Notes: generated by a model not told the origin, from the letters alone. A stretch of 13,177 nucleotides of DNA from SFTH01 sp051878085 (GCA_051878085.1 JBJEJN010000086.1:1-13177), one strand, 5' to 3'. Shown: positions 1-9,208, counted from the first letter of the stretch. Translations and numbers: made by a program.

Positions 1-2624
<2,624 letters not shown>

Positions 2625-2652
2625 ACCTTCAATCACCCCTATCTTTATTTCC

Positions 2653-2674
2653 ACCGCCGGAGGAGACCGGCGAT
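2653..2674 (-). promoter_or_regulatory. Hairpin in the rpoB leader, anti-Shine-Dalgarno-like loop
   Basis: On the minus strand CGCCGG and CCGGCG (2667-2672 and 2655-2660) form a perfect 6-bp stem, extended by one A-T and one T-G pair, around the loop TCTCCT. It ends about 28 nt before the rpoB ATG. No T-tract follows, so it is not a terminator. The pyrimidine loop resembles an anti-Shine-Dalgarno sequence, but pairing with the rpoB site AGGGGTG would be imperfect. Function unknown. Confidence 0.45.
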
Positions 2675-2825
2675 TCCGAACGCCATGGCCCAAAAGTCGA
2701 AGGTTATCTTTCGGATAAACTTTCGTTATTTTCAGACATCTGCACAGTTTTTCCGCCGTTTTTGCGTCAAGTTGTGAAAATTTCGCGCCTGAAGCAGACT
2801 TTTGTCCATAATAATGCAATATAGA

Positions 2826-2854
2826 AATATATCATAGTCTTTTTCGTTTGTCAA
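2826..2854 (-). promoter_or_regulatory. Sigma-A promoter of rpoB
   Basis: On the minus strand TTGACA (2849-2854) and TATATT (2826-2831) are separated by exactly 17 nt, one base away from consensus. Short A-tracts upstream at 2862-2866, 2871-2874 and 2882-2885, spaced about one helical turn apart, could act as an UP-like or curved element (inference). The predicted start near 2819 gives a leader of about 195 nt. This is a strong promoter and shows that rpoB need not depend on read-through from the CCA-enzyme gene. Confidence 0.88.
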
Positions 2855-2919
2855 GCCCCGATTTTTCCGGTTTTCCGGCAATTTTGGCGCGTTTTTCCCA
2901 GTTCTTCAAAATTTAACAC

Positions 2920-2962
2920 AAAAAACGCGCCGGATCGGCTCCCAGGCCGCCTCCGGCACGCG
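2920..2962 (-). terminator. Intrinsic terminator after the CCA-enzyme gene
   Basis: On the minus strand CGTGCCGGA (2952-2960) pairs with TCCGGCGCG (2926-2934), nine pairs with one wobble. The 17-nt loop has an inner GGC/GCC pairing. Six T follow at once (2920-2925). It begins about 30 nt after the stop codon, in the right place to end the CCA-enzyme transcript before the rpoB promoter. Confidence 0.8.
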
Positions 2963-2989
2963 CAAAATATTGAATCAAATCATTCAAAT

Positions 2990-4369
2990 CTAATCAGAAT
3001 ATGAATTGATTTCCTGCAATTTCTGATATTCGCCCAGCAGCTGCCGCAGCGCCACGCCCTTTTCCAGCCCGGAGAAGTGCAGCATGCGCCCGCGGCGGAG
3101 CAGCTCCCCGAAGTCCTTCCCCGGCTTCAGGCCCGCATTGATCAGGTCCTGGCCCGTCACCATGGGGCGCGTCAGGCACGCGCGGTAGTCCGCGAGGCGC
3201 TCCCGCAGCCAGGCCTCGGTGTTTTCATCGTAGGGCTCGTCCAGCTTGCCGCTGGCGTCCGCGCGGGAGAGCAGGATCAGATCGTTAGGACAGACGCTCA
3301 GGTCGAACAGCAGGCGCGTCTTTTTCTTCTTGGACTTCGCCCCCGCCAGCATGTTGGGCCGCATGTGCAGCTCGGTCTGGTTTTTCACATAGGCGATGAG
3401 CCTTTCGTTGTTGGTGATGCGCCGCAGCTGTTTTTCCACCATCTCCAGGCCCAGCACCTCGTGGCCGTAGGCGGTGATGCGCCCGTCCTCCTGCACCTCC
3501 GTGGCCACGCACTTGCCCAGATCGTGCATCAGCGCCGAGAGCATGAAGCCCAGCGGGTATTCCGCCCGGTCGCGCAGCTTCGCGGCCTCGTCCAAGGTCA
3601 GCATCGTATGGGTAAACACATCGCCCTCGGGGTGGAATTTGGGGTTCTGCTCTACGCCGATGGTCTCCGCAAGCTCCGGGAAGAACTCCTTCAGGTGATC
3701 CATCACCTGAAGCTGACGGAAATAGACCGAGGGCTTCTCCGCCTTCAGAAGCGCCTTCTCCGTCTCGCCCAGAATCCGCTCCACGCTCAGGTGGGTCACG
3801 TCCATCGATGCGCACAGCTTCCGCGTCTGCGGCTCGATCTCCGCGCCCAGCCGGGCTGCGAACTGTGCGGCCCGGAAGGCCCGCAGCGCGTCCTCGACGA
3901 AGGTGGCGGGGCTGACGCAGCGGATGATCCGCCTGTCCAGATCCTCCCGCCCGCCATGGAAGTCCTTCACCTCGCCGGTGAGCACATCCTGAATCATGGC
4001 GTTGATGGTGAAGTCCCGGCGCAGACAGGCGCGCTCCGGCGGCAGGAAAGGGTCCACGGACACGTCGAAGTCGGTGTGCTTTTCCCCGGTGCGTGACTCG
4101 GTGCGGGGCATGGCAATGTCGATGTCGCTGTGGCGCAGGCCCAGCACGCCGAAGCTCGCGCCCCGGTCGTAGACCTCGCCCAGATTGGACAGCAGCGCGC
4201 GCAGTCCATCGGGAGCAATGCCGTAGACCTCGATATCGATGTCCTTGCACGCAATGCCCATCAGGCCGTCGCGCACGAAGCCGCCCACGTAATAGGCGCG
4301 TCCGCCTGCGTCCGCCACCAGCGCGGCGATGTCCCGGGAGAGCGCCAGATCCTGTTCGTAAGTGTTCAT
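2990..4369 (-). CDS. cca: CCA tRNA nucleotidyltransferase with HD domain
   Basis: Class II nucleotidyltransferase that builds or repairs the 3' CCA end of tRNAs in the cytoplasm, using CTP and ATP without a nucleic-acid template. Visible in the 459-residue protein: GGFVRD at 29-34, the catalytic DID at 43-45, RRDFTINAM at 117-125, EDALR at 159-163 (the family's base-selecting motif) and an HD phosphohydrolase domain with H254 and the pair H282-D283 in LMHDLGK. A basic run KSKKKK lies near residue 350. The length exceeds B. subtilis Cca (397) and E. coli Cca (412), mainly through the C-terminal half. The frame is open to 4453, but ATG 4367-4369 is preferred: GGGTGA precedes it, homology starts there, and the promoter -10 at 4385-4390 lies inside the longer version. 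A poly(A) polymerase is the main alternative, since the two share a fold; EDxxR favours a CCA enzyme. Confidence 0.93.
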   Translation of the reverse strand: MNTYEQDLALSRDIAALVADAGGRAYYVGGFVRDGLMGIACKDIDIEVYGIAPDGLRALLSNLGEVYDRGASFGVLGLRHSDIDIAMPRTESRTGEKHTDFDVSVDPFLPPERACLRRDFTINAMIQDVLTGEVKDFHGGREDLDRRIIRCVSPATFVEDALRAFRAAQFAARLGAEIEPQTRKLCASMDVTHLSVERILGETEKALLKAEKPSVYFRQLQVMDHLKEFFPELAETIGVEQNPKFHPEGDVFTHTMLTLDEAAKLRDRAEYPLGFMLSALMHDLGKCVATEVQEDGRITAYGHEVLGLEMVEKQLRRITNNERLIAYVKNQTELHMRPNMLAGAKSKKKKTRLLFDLSVCPNDLILLSRADASGKLDEPYDENTEAWLRERLADYRACLTRPMVTGQDLINAGLKPGKDFGELLRRGRMLHFSGLEKGVALRQLLGEYQKLQEINSYSD

Positions 4370-4384
4370 GAAATCACCCGGTGC

Positions 4385-4413
4385 ATTATAGCATACACGC
4401 AGCGCCCGCGCAA
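4385..4413 (-). promoter_or_regulatory. Extended -10 promoter of the CCA-enzyme gene
   Basis: On the minus strand TTGCGC (4408-4413), a 17-nt spacer and TATAAT (4385-4390), preceded by TGC, make an extended -10. The predicted start near 4378 leaves only about 9 nt before the ATG at 4369, so the GGGTGA ribosome site would lie at the very 5' end of the mRNA. Confidence 0.75.
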
Positions 4414-4471
4414 GCGGAAAGCGCTGGCAGCGTCGCCGCCGAAAATCACCCAAGGTTAACCTGCCCTCCTA

Positions 4472-4500
4472 TTTCATGCGGGGCGCGGCTGTGGTATAAT
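4472..4500 (+). promoter_or_regulatory. Extended -10 promoter of the xpt operon
   Basis: TATAAT at 4495-4500 is preceded by TGG, giving a TGnTATAAT extended -10. The -35 position (4472-4477, TTTCAT) is weak, as is usual for extended -10 promoters. The predicted start near 4507 leaves a leader of about 31 nt before the ATG at 4538, too short for a purine riboswitch. Confidence 0.75.
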
Positions 4501-4537
4501 GCTTTTATACAGTTTTTTAGGAAGGGAATGGGCGACT

Positions 4538-5107
4538 ATGGAACTGCTGAAACAAAAGATACTGGACTGCGGCCGGGCGCTGGACGAGCACGTGCTGCTG
4601 GTGGACTCCTTTCTGAACCATCAGGTGGATGTGAAGCTGATGCAGGAGGTGGGAAAGGAGTTCGCCCGCCGCTTCGCCGATGCGGGCATCACCCGCATCG
4701 TGACCATCGAATCCTCCGGCATCGCACCCGCCGCCATGGCCGCGCTGGAGATGGATCTGCCGCTGGTGATCCTGAAGAAGTCCAAGTCGAGCATTCTGAA
4801 GGAGGGAATCCTCCAGACGGAGGTGTTCTCCTTCACCAAGAACGCGCCCTACATGCTGACGCTGAAGCCCCAGTTCGTGCATCCGGGCGACAGGGTGCTG
4901 CTGATCGACGACTTCCTGGCCAACGGCGAGGCCGCGCTGGGCGCATCGAGCCTGCTGGAGCGCGCAGGCGCAGAGGTCGCAGGCATCGGCATCGTGATCG
5001 CCAAGACCTTCCAGCCGGGCCTGAAGAAGCTGCAGGAGGCCGGATACCGCGTGGAGATTCTGGCCCCGGTGAAGCGCATGGCCGAGAACCTGATCGAGTT
5101 TGAATAA
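4538..5107 (+). CDS. xpt: Xanthine phosphoribosyltransferase
   Basis: Converts xanthine and PRPP to XMP in cytoplasmic purine salvage. The 189-residue protein aligns along its whole length with B. subtilis Xpt (194 aa). It shares VDSFLNHQ at 22-29, IVTIESSGIAPA at 54-65, the PRPP loop VLLIDDFLANGEA at 120-132 and GIGIVIAKTFQPG at 149-161. L20, N27 and K156, which contact xanthine in the Bacillus enzyme, are kept. The start ATG at 4538 has AGGAAGGGA 10 nt upstream; an in-frame ATG at 4499 overlaps the promoter -10 and would precede the transcript. An out-of-frame ATG at 4528 abuts the ribosome site and is unlikely to be used. The gene is first of a two-gene operon with a HAD phosphatase 17 nt downstream. 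In many Firmicutes xpt follows a guanine riboswitch; here none fits. Confidence 0.96.
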   Translation: MELLKQKILDCGRALDEHVLLVDSFLNHQVDVKLMQEVGKEFARRFADAGITRIVTIESSGIAPAAMAALEMDLPLVILKKSKSSILKEGILQTEVFSFTKNAPYMLTLKPQFVHPGDRVLLIDDFLANGEAALGASSLLERAGAEVAGIGIVIAKTFQPGLKKLQEAGYRVEILAPVKRMAENLIEFE

Positions 5108-5124
5108 AGAAGGATGGTCAAAAG

Positions 5125-5904
5125 ATGACGCTCAAGGATGTGAAGCTGTTCCTGCTGGACATGGACGGCACCTTTTATCTGGGAGACCAGCTGATCGAAG
5201 GCTCCCTGGACTTCATCGAGAAGGTGAAGGCCACGGGCCGCGACTTCCTCTTCCTCACCAACAACTCCTCCCATAATGCCGACTTCTACGTGCAGCGCCT
5301 GCGCCGCATGGGCCTGGAGGTGGATCGCAGCAAGGTGATGACCTCCGGCGAGGCCACCTGCGAGAAGCTCAAGGAGCTCTACCCCGGCAAGCGCGCCTTC
5401 GTGCTGGGCAACGAATTCCTGCTCCAGGACTTCAAGGAGGCCGGGATCGAGGTCGACCAGCAGAACCCGGAGGTGGTGGTGATCGGCTTCGACACCACGC
5501 TGGACTACGCCAAGATGACCGCCGTGTGCGACTTCGTGCGCGCGGGACTTCCCTACATCGCCACCCACCCGGACTTCAACTGCCCCACCGAGACCGGCTT
5601 CATCCCGGACATCGGCGCGATCATGGCCTTCATCGAGGCCTCCACCGGCCGCCGCCCGGACCGGATCGTGGGCAAGCCCCACACCGGCATCGTGGAGGCC
5701 GCGAAGCGCCGCACGGGCCTTTCCTGCAATGAGATGGCCATGGTGGGCGACCGCCTGTACACCGACATCGAGACGGGCCTGCGCAGCGGCATGCTGTCCA
5801 TCCTGGTGATGTCCGGCGAGACCACCGAGGAGATGCTGGCCGAGTCCAGCACCGTGCCCGATCTCAAGTTCGACCGCCTGGCGGACATGGTTCCGTTGCT
5901 GTGA
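5125..5904 (+). CDS. HAD superfamily IIA phosphatase (NagD/p-nitrophenylphosphatase-like)
   Basis: Cytoplasmic haloacid-dehalogenase-fold phosphatase of subfamily IIA, 259 residues, the usual length. Motif I is DMDGT with nucleophile D12 and acid/base D14; motif II is T45 in TNNSS; motif III is K184 in GKPH; motif IV is GDRLYTDIETG with D209 and D214 for magnesium. The residues between motifs II and III form the C2 cap that sets substrate choice. Relatives dephosphorylate nucleoside monophosphates, sugar phosphates or damaged metabolites; the true substrate cannot be read from sequence. The 17-nt gap after xpt and the site AAGAAGG before the ATG indicate an operon, so a link to purine nucleotides is a fair inference but unproven. 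A bidirectional terminator follows. Confidence 0.93.
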   Translation: MTLKDVKLFLLDMDGTFYLGDQLIEGSLDFIEKVKATGRDFLFLTNNSSHNADFYVQRLRRMGLEVDRSKVMTSGEATCEKLKELYPGKRAFVLGNEFLLQDFKEAGIEVDQQNPEVVVIGFDTTLDYAKMTAVCDFVRAGLPYIATHPDFNCPTETGFIPDIGAIMAFIEASTGRRPDRIVGKPHTGIVEAAKRRTGLSCNEMAMVGDRLYTDIETGLRSGMLSILVMSGETTEEMLAESSTVPDLKFDRLADMVPLL

Positions 5905-5918
5905 CCATTCCGTGCATG

Positions 5919-5956
5919 AAAAATGCCGCCGAGCCTTCCGGTTCAGCGGCATTTTT
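5919..5956. terminator. Bidirectional intrinsic terminator between the HAD gene and the DUF4867 gene
   Basis: AAAAATGCCGC (5919-5929) and GCGGCATTTTT (5946-5956) pair perfectly over 11 bp. The spacer extends the stem with GAGCC/GGTTC around TTCC after one mismatch. T-tracts flank it on both strands. It serves the xpt-HAD operon on the plus strand and the sugar operon, ending at 5964, on the minus strand. Confidence 0.92.
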
Positions 5957-5963
5957 GTGCAAA

Positions 5964-6593
5964 TCAGTAGTTGACCACCGGATTCTCGCCCTTGAGCGCG
6001 ACCACCGCGCCGTTCTTGGCTTCCGGAGCCTCGGCGTGGGCCAGCAGCCACTTGTTGGTAGCGGTCAGCAGGCGGCTCTCACCGGCGGGATCGGGCTTGA
6101 ATTTGAGCTCGGTATTCGTGCCCTTGGGCAGCACCACCGTGCAGCGGAACTTGCCGCCGGCGTTGATGGGCGCATAGTGCAGCGTGGTGGCGTAGACCTC
6201 CACCAGCGTGCCCTTGGGTGCGAGGAAGGCCTCCACCTTGGCGGTGTCGTACTCATACTTCTCGAAGTCCACGTCCGCCTCCAGGCCCAGCAGCAGGATC
6301 ATGTCGGTGCAGGCCAGGTTCAACTCGCTGTCGCGGTGATACTCCAGGCAGTTCATCACGTGGTTGTCGCCGTTGCAGTAGCCGATCTGGATGGGCATGC
6401 CGCCGTAGAGCTGATCGGTGAAGGCCTGCATCACGTCCAGCGCCTCCAGCTCCGGCACAGAGGGAACGTACACCACAGCGCCGTCCGGGCAGGGCAGCTT
6501 GGCCATCTCGGCCTCCAGTGCGGCGGTGTCAAAGCCCTTGATGACCTTGCCGTAGCGGGCGAAGGACGGATCGAATACAGATTGAATCTTCAT
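5964..6593 (-). CDS. DUF4867 family protein, cupin-like, last gene of the sugar ABC operon
   Basis: A 209-residue soluble protein recognised as DUF4867; no activity is established that I know of. The start MKIQSVFDPSFARYGKV and the segment GGMPIQIGYCNGDNHVMN, then CLEYHRDSE (residues 64-90), are the family's hallmark. E84, H86 and E90 form ExHxxxE, which resembles cupin motif 1 (HxHxxxE), and PKG at 126-128 followed by H139 in TLHYAP could be motif 2. Metal binding and a role as an isomerase or epimerase of the imported sugar are therefore inferences. ATG 6591-6593 has a consensus AGGAGG 8 nt upstream; the frame stays open to 6992, but that part overlaps the ATPase gene out of frame and is a shadow. 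The gene lies 62 nt after the ATPase, behind a hairpin and a candidate promoter, so it may be expressed both with the transporter and alone. Confidence 0.85.
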   Translation of the reverse strand: MKIQSVFDPSFARYGKVIKGFDTAALEAEMAKLPCPDGAVVYVPSVPELEALDVMQAFTDQLYGGMPIQIGYCNGDNHVMNCLEYHRDSELNLACTDMILLLGLEADVDFEKYEYDTAKVEAFLAPKGTLVEVYATTLHYAPINAGGKFRCTVVLPKGTNTELKFKPDPAGESRLLTATNKWLLAHAEAPEAKNGAVVALKGENPVVNY

Positions 6594-6615
6594 CTTGAAT
6601 TCCTCCTGTGATTTC

Positions 6616-6646
6616 AAAAATGCAGCGGTAAAGCTGCCGCTGCATT
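6616..6646 (-). terminator. Hairpin with short T-tract between the ATPase and DUF4867 genes (attenuator or partial terminator)
   Basis: On the minus strand AATGCAGCGG (6637-6646) and CCGCTGCATT (6619-6628) form a perfect 10-bp stem with an 8-nt loop, followed by T residues at 6616-6620. It starts 9 nt after the ATPase stop codon and ends about 12 nt before the AGGAGG of the DUF4867 gene. It probably lets only part of the operon transcript continue. Confidence 0.7.
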
Positions 6647-6647
6647 C

Positions 6648-6676
6648 ATTATAACTCATTTTTGGCCGATTGTATA
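6648..6676 (-). promoter_or_regulatory. Candidate internal promoter for the DUF4867 gene
   Basis: On the minus strand TATACA (6671-6676), 17 nt and TATAAT (6648-6653). The -10 lies just after the ATPase stop codon and the -35 inside its last codons. The predicted start near 6641 falls within the 5' arm of the hairpin at 6616-6646, so this transcript would lack half the stem. The -35 matches consensus at four of six bases. Confidence 0.5.
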
Positions 6677-8176
6677 GGACAAAATCTTCTCCTGCTGCAT
6701 GTCGGCCTTGTCCTTGATCTCCGCCACGACGCAGCCGTCCTTCATCACATAGATGCGGTCGGACATGCCGATCAGCTCGGGCATATCCGAGGAAATCATG
6801 ATGACGGCCACGCCCTCGGCGGCGATGGAATCGATGATGTGGTAGATCTCGCGCTTTGCGCCCACGTCGATGCCGCGGGTGGGCTCGTCCAGGATCAGCA
6901 CCTTCGGCGTCGTGATCAGGCACTTGCCCAGCACCACCTTCTGCTGGTTGCCGCCGGAGAGGGTCTTGACCGGCTGTGTCTTGTTCTTGCACATGATGTT
7001 GAGCTCCTCCACCATCTTATCGGAGGTCTCGCGCTCAACGGAGGGCTTGATTACGCCCTTTTTGAACATGCGCCAGAGGTTGGCCAGGGTGATGTTCTCG
7101 GCGATGCCCATCTCCAGAATGAGGCCCTCGTCCTTGCGATCCTCGGTCAGGTAGATCAGGCCGTCGCGCAGCCACTTCTGGGGATCGAGGGTGGCATACC
7201 TCTTTCCATAGTAGTACACCTCGCCGCCGAAGCTCTTGCGCGCACCGTAGATGGACTTGGCCAGCTCCGTGCGTCCCGCACCGACCAGGCCGCCCATGCC
7301 CACGATCTCGCCGGCATGCACCTTAATGTCGATGGGCGCGGTGTGGGGCTCCAGGCGCATGCCCCTGACCTCCAGCGCAACCTCACTGCCGGGCACGTGC
7401 CGGTTTTCGTACATCTCGCCCAGCTGGCGGCCGACCATCATCTTCACGATGCGGTCGATCTCAAATTCCTCGCGCTCCAGCGTGCCGATGTACTGGCCGT
7501 CGCGCAGCACACTCAACCGGTCGCCCACCTGCTCAAATTCCTCGGTGCGGTGGGAGATGTAGATGATGGACACGCCCTCGCTGCGCAGCTTGTGGATCAG
7601 GCCGAACAGGAAGTCGATCTCCTTCTTGGTCAGGGAGGAGGTGGGCTCGTCCATGATGATGATGCGGCAGTTGTAGCTGAGCACCTTGACGATTTCCACC
7701 ACCTGCTGCTGGGCGGTGGAGAGCTTGGCCACCTGCATAGTGGGGTCGATGTCGATGCCCAGCTCGTTGAGCATCCGGCGCGCCTCCTTCACCATGCCCC
7801 GGTTGTCCATCAGGAAGCGGCCCTTTTTCTCGCGTCCGATGAAGATGTTCTGGGCCACGGAGAGGTTGTTGCACAGGTTCAGCTCCTGATGGATGAAGCC
7901 AATGCCCAGCTCCATGGCCTCGCGGGCGTTGCGGGGATGCACAGCCTTGCCGTCCAACAGGATCTCGCCCTCGTCGGGGGGCAGGATACCGCCCAGGATC
8001 TTCATCAGCGTGGACTTGCCCGCGCCGTTCTCACCCACCAGGATGTGCACCTCGCCCTCGCGCAGATCGAAGTTCACGCCGTCCAGAATCTTGACGGTGG
8101 CGTTGCGAAGAGCGTTTCCATAGGCATCGAAGATGTACTTGGTGATGCCCTTCATTTCAAGAATGGTCTTATTCAT
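6656..8176 (-). CDS. Sugar ABC transporter ATP-binding protein, double ATPase of the RbsA/MglA class
   Basis: Energises import of a sugar through the two permeases encoded just upstream. The 506-residue protein holds two ATPase domains. Domain 1: Walker A GENGAGKST (48-56), Q-loop FIHQE (Q97), signature LSTAQQQ (152-158), Walker B IIIMDEPT (172-179) and the H-loop in IIYISHR. Domain 2 has the degenerate Walker A GLVGAGRTE typical of this class, signature LSGGNQQK, Walker B VLILDEPTRGIDVGAK and S in place of the H-loop histidine. Residues 14-30 carry about 10 residues more than E. coli RbsA between GITK and LDGV, near the adenine-stacking position. ATG 8174-8176 is chosen because GAGGAG lies 6 nt upstream; the in-frame GTG just before it is only 3 nt from that site. 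It follows the permease by 18 nt. The sugar cannot be told from the ATPase. Confidence 0.96.
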   Translation of the reverse strand: MNKTILEMKGITKYIFDAYGNALRNATVKILDGVNFDLREGEVHILVGENGAGKSTLMKILGGILPPDEGEILLDGKAVHPRNAREAMELGIGFIHQELNLCNNLSVAQNIFIGREKKGRFLMDNRGMVKEARRMLNELGIDIDPTMQVAKLSTAQQQVVEIVKVLSYNCRIIIMDEPTSSLTKKEIDFLFGLIHKLRSEGVSIIYISHRTEEFEQVGDRLSVLRDGQYIGTLEREEFEIDRIVKMMVGRQLGEMYENRHVPGSEVALEVRGMRLEPHTAPIDIKVHAGEIVGMGGLVGAGRTELAKSIYGARKSFGGEVYYYGKRYATLDPQKWLRDGLIYLTEDRKDEGLILEMGIAENITLANLWRMFKKGVIKPSVERETSDKMVEELNIMCKNKTQPVKTLSGGNQQKVVLGKCLITTPKVLILDEPTRGIDVGAKREIYHIIDSIAAEGVAVIMISSDMPELIGMSDRIYVMKDGCVVAEIKDKADMQQEKILSYTIGQK

Positions 8177-8194
8177 CACATGCTCCTCGCTTTC

Positions 8195-9208
8195 TCACAG
8201 CTTGCGGTTCTTGTAGGCTTCCAGCACGATGGCGATGAGAATCACCAGGCCCAGGCAGGGCTTGAACAGGTAGTAGTTCACCTTCAGCATGTTGATGGAG
8301 ACCTCGATGGTCTTGGTGATGAACACGCCGAACACGCAGTTGAGCACGCTGGAGACGCCGCCGTACAGGCTCGTTCCGGCAACCACCGCCGCGGTGACGA
8401 TGTCGAAGGTGTAGTTCAGACCGCCCAGGTTGGACTGGCAGCAGCCCGCGCGGATGGACAGCAGCACAGAGGCCATGGCCACCAGCACGGAGCAGATCAT
8501 GTAGGTCATCACATGGAGGCGGTGGGTGCGGATGCCGGAGAGCCGCGCGGTCTTGGCATTGAAGCCGAAGGCGGAGAGGTTGCGGCCGTACACCGTCTTG
8601 TGGCGCACAAAGTACATCAGCAGCACGATCGCCACGGAGATCCACACGTAGCTGGGCAGGCGCAGGAAGGTCTTGAGGAACTTCACCTCCTGCAGTCCCT
8701 CCGGCAGCGCCTCATAGATGAAGTTGAACAGCTTGGTGGTGCCGAAGGCCTTCAGATCCTCGGGAAGCTGGTTGAACTGCTCGCCCTTGCCGATGATCTG
8801 GGCGATGCCGTAGATCACATAGCCAGAGCCGGTGGTGGCGATGAAGGCCGGCACGCGCAGGTACTGCACGATGCAGCCGTTCATCAGGCCAACAAGCGCG
8901 CCCACCAGCAGGGTCACGAGGATGGCGGCCCAGGCAGGCCAGCCATTGAGCACCGTGAGCACGCCCAGCACCACGGAGCACAGGCCCACGGTGTTGGCCA
9001 GGGAGAGGTCGATGCCGCCGGTGGTCAGCACCAGCATCATGCCCATGACGGCCACGCAGGGCACGGCGGCCTGCTTGATGACCGTGAAGATCGCCGAAAC
9101 CGAGAAGAAGCTGGGCACCACGAAGCAGGCGATGACGAACAGTACGGCATACTCCAGGATGACGCCATGGTTCTTGGCAAAGGTGGAGAATCTACGCTGT
9201 TTTTCCAT
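8195..9208 (-). CDS. Sugar ABC transporter permease 1 (RbsC/BPD_transp_2 family)
   Basis: Membrane subunit of the sugar importer, 337 residues, about eight to ten hydrophobic segments. Family marks are MMLVLTTGGIDLSLANTVGL near 60-80, LRVPAFIATTGSGYVIYG after it, and ARLSGIRTHRLHVMTYMICS in the cytoplasmic loop that meets the ATPase. It is clearly different from the second permease, so the channel is probably a heterodimer. Relative to that partner it has about 12 extra residues in the loop near IYEALPEGLQEVKFLKTF and a cysteine pair in RAGCCQSNLGG. The start ATG 9206-9208 has AGGAGG 8 nt upstream; an ATG 24 nt earlier lies inside the end of the upstream gene and is disfavoured. The TAA of the upstream gene runs directly into this ribosome site (TAAGGAGG), suggesting coupled translation. 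Confidence 0.95.
   Translation of the reverse strand: MEKQRRFSTFAKNHGVILEYAVLFVIACFVVPSFFSVSAIFTVIKQAAVPCVAVMGMMLVLTTGGIDLSLANTVGLCSVVLGVLTVLNGWPAWAAILVTLLVGALVGLMNGCIVQYLRVPAFIATTGSGYVIYGIAQIIGKGEQFNQLPEDLKAFGTTKLFNFIYEALPEGLQEVKFLKTFLRLPSYVWISVAIVLLMYFVRHKTVYGRNLSAFGFNAKTARLSGIRTHRLHVMTYMICSVLVAMASVLLSIRAGCCQSNLGGLNYTFDIVTAAVVAGTSLYGGVSSVLNCVFGVFITKTIEVSINMLKVNYYLFKPCLGLVILIAIVLEAYKNRKL

Larger units (their letters stand above)
2625..2989. other. Intergenic region between the CCA-enzyme gene and rpoB (365 bp)
   Basis: No gene was found. Reading on the minus strand, from the upstream gene towards rpoB, it contains a terminator (2920-2962), an 11-bp inverted repeat overlapping that terminator (2886-2896 with 2921-2931), A-tracts at 2882-2885, 2871-2874 and 2862-2866, the rpoB promoter (2826-2854), and a leader with one clear hairpin (2653-2674). 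It is much more AT-rich than its surroundings in its middle part. Confidence 0.8.

Noticed and set aside
4370..4537. Guanine riboswitch before xpt
   Set aside because: The leader downstream of the -10 is about 31 nt and shows no three-way junction or conserved purine-aptamer loops.
3077..6051. Long frames opposite or overlapping the cca, xpt and HAD genes (plus 3077-4096, minus 3285-4250, minus 4849-6051)
   Set aside because: Shadows of real genes, without domains or suitable ribosome sites.
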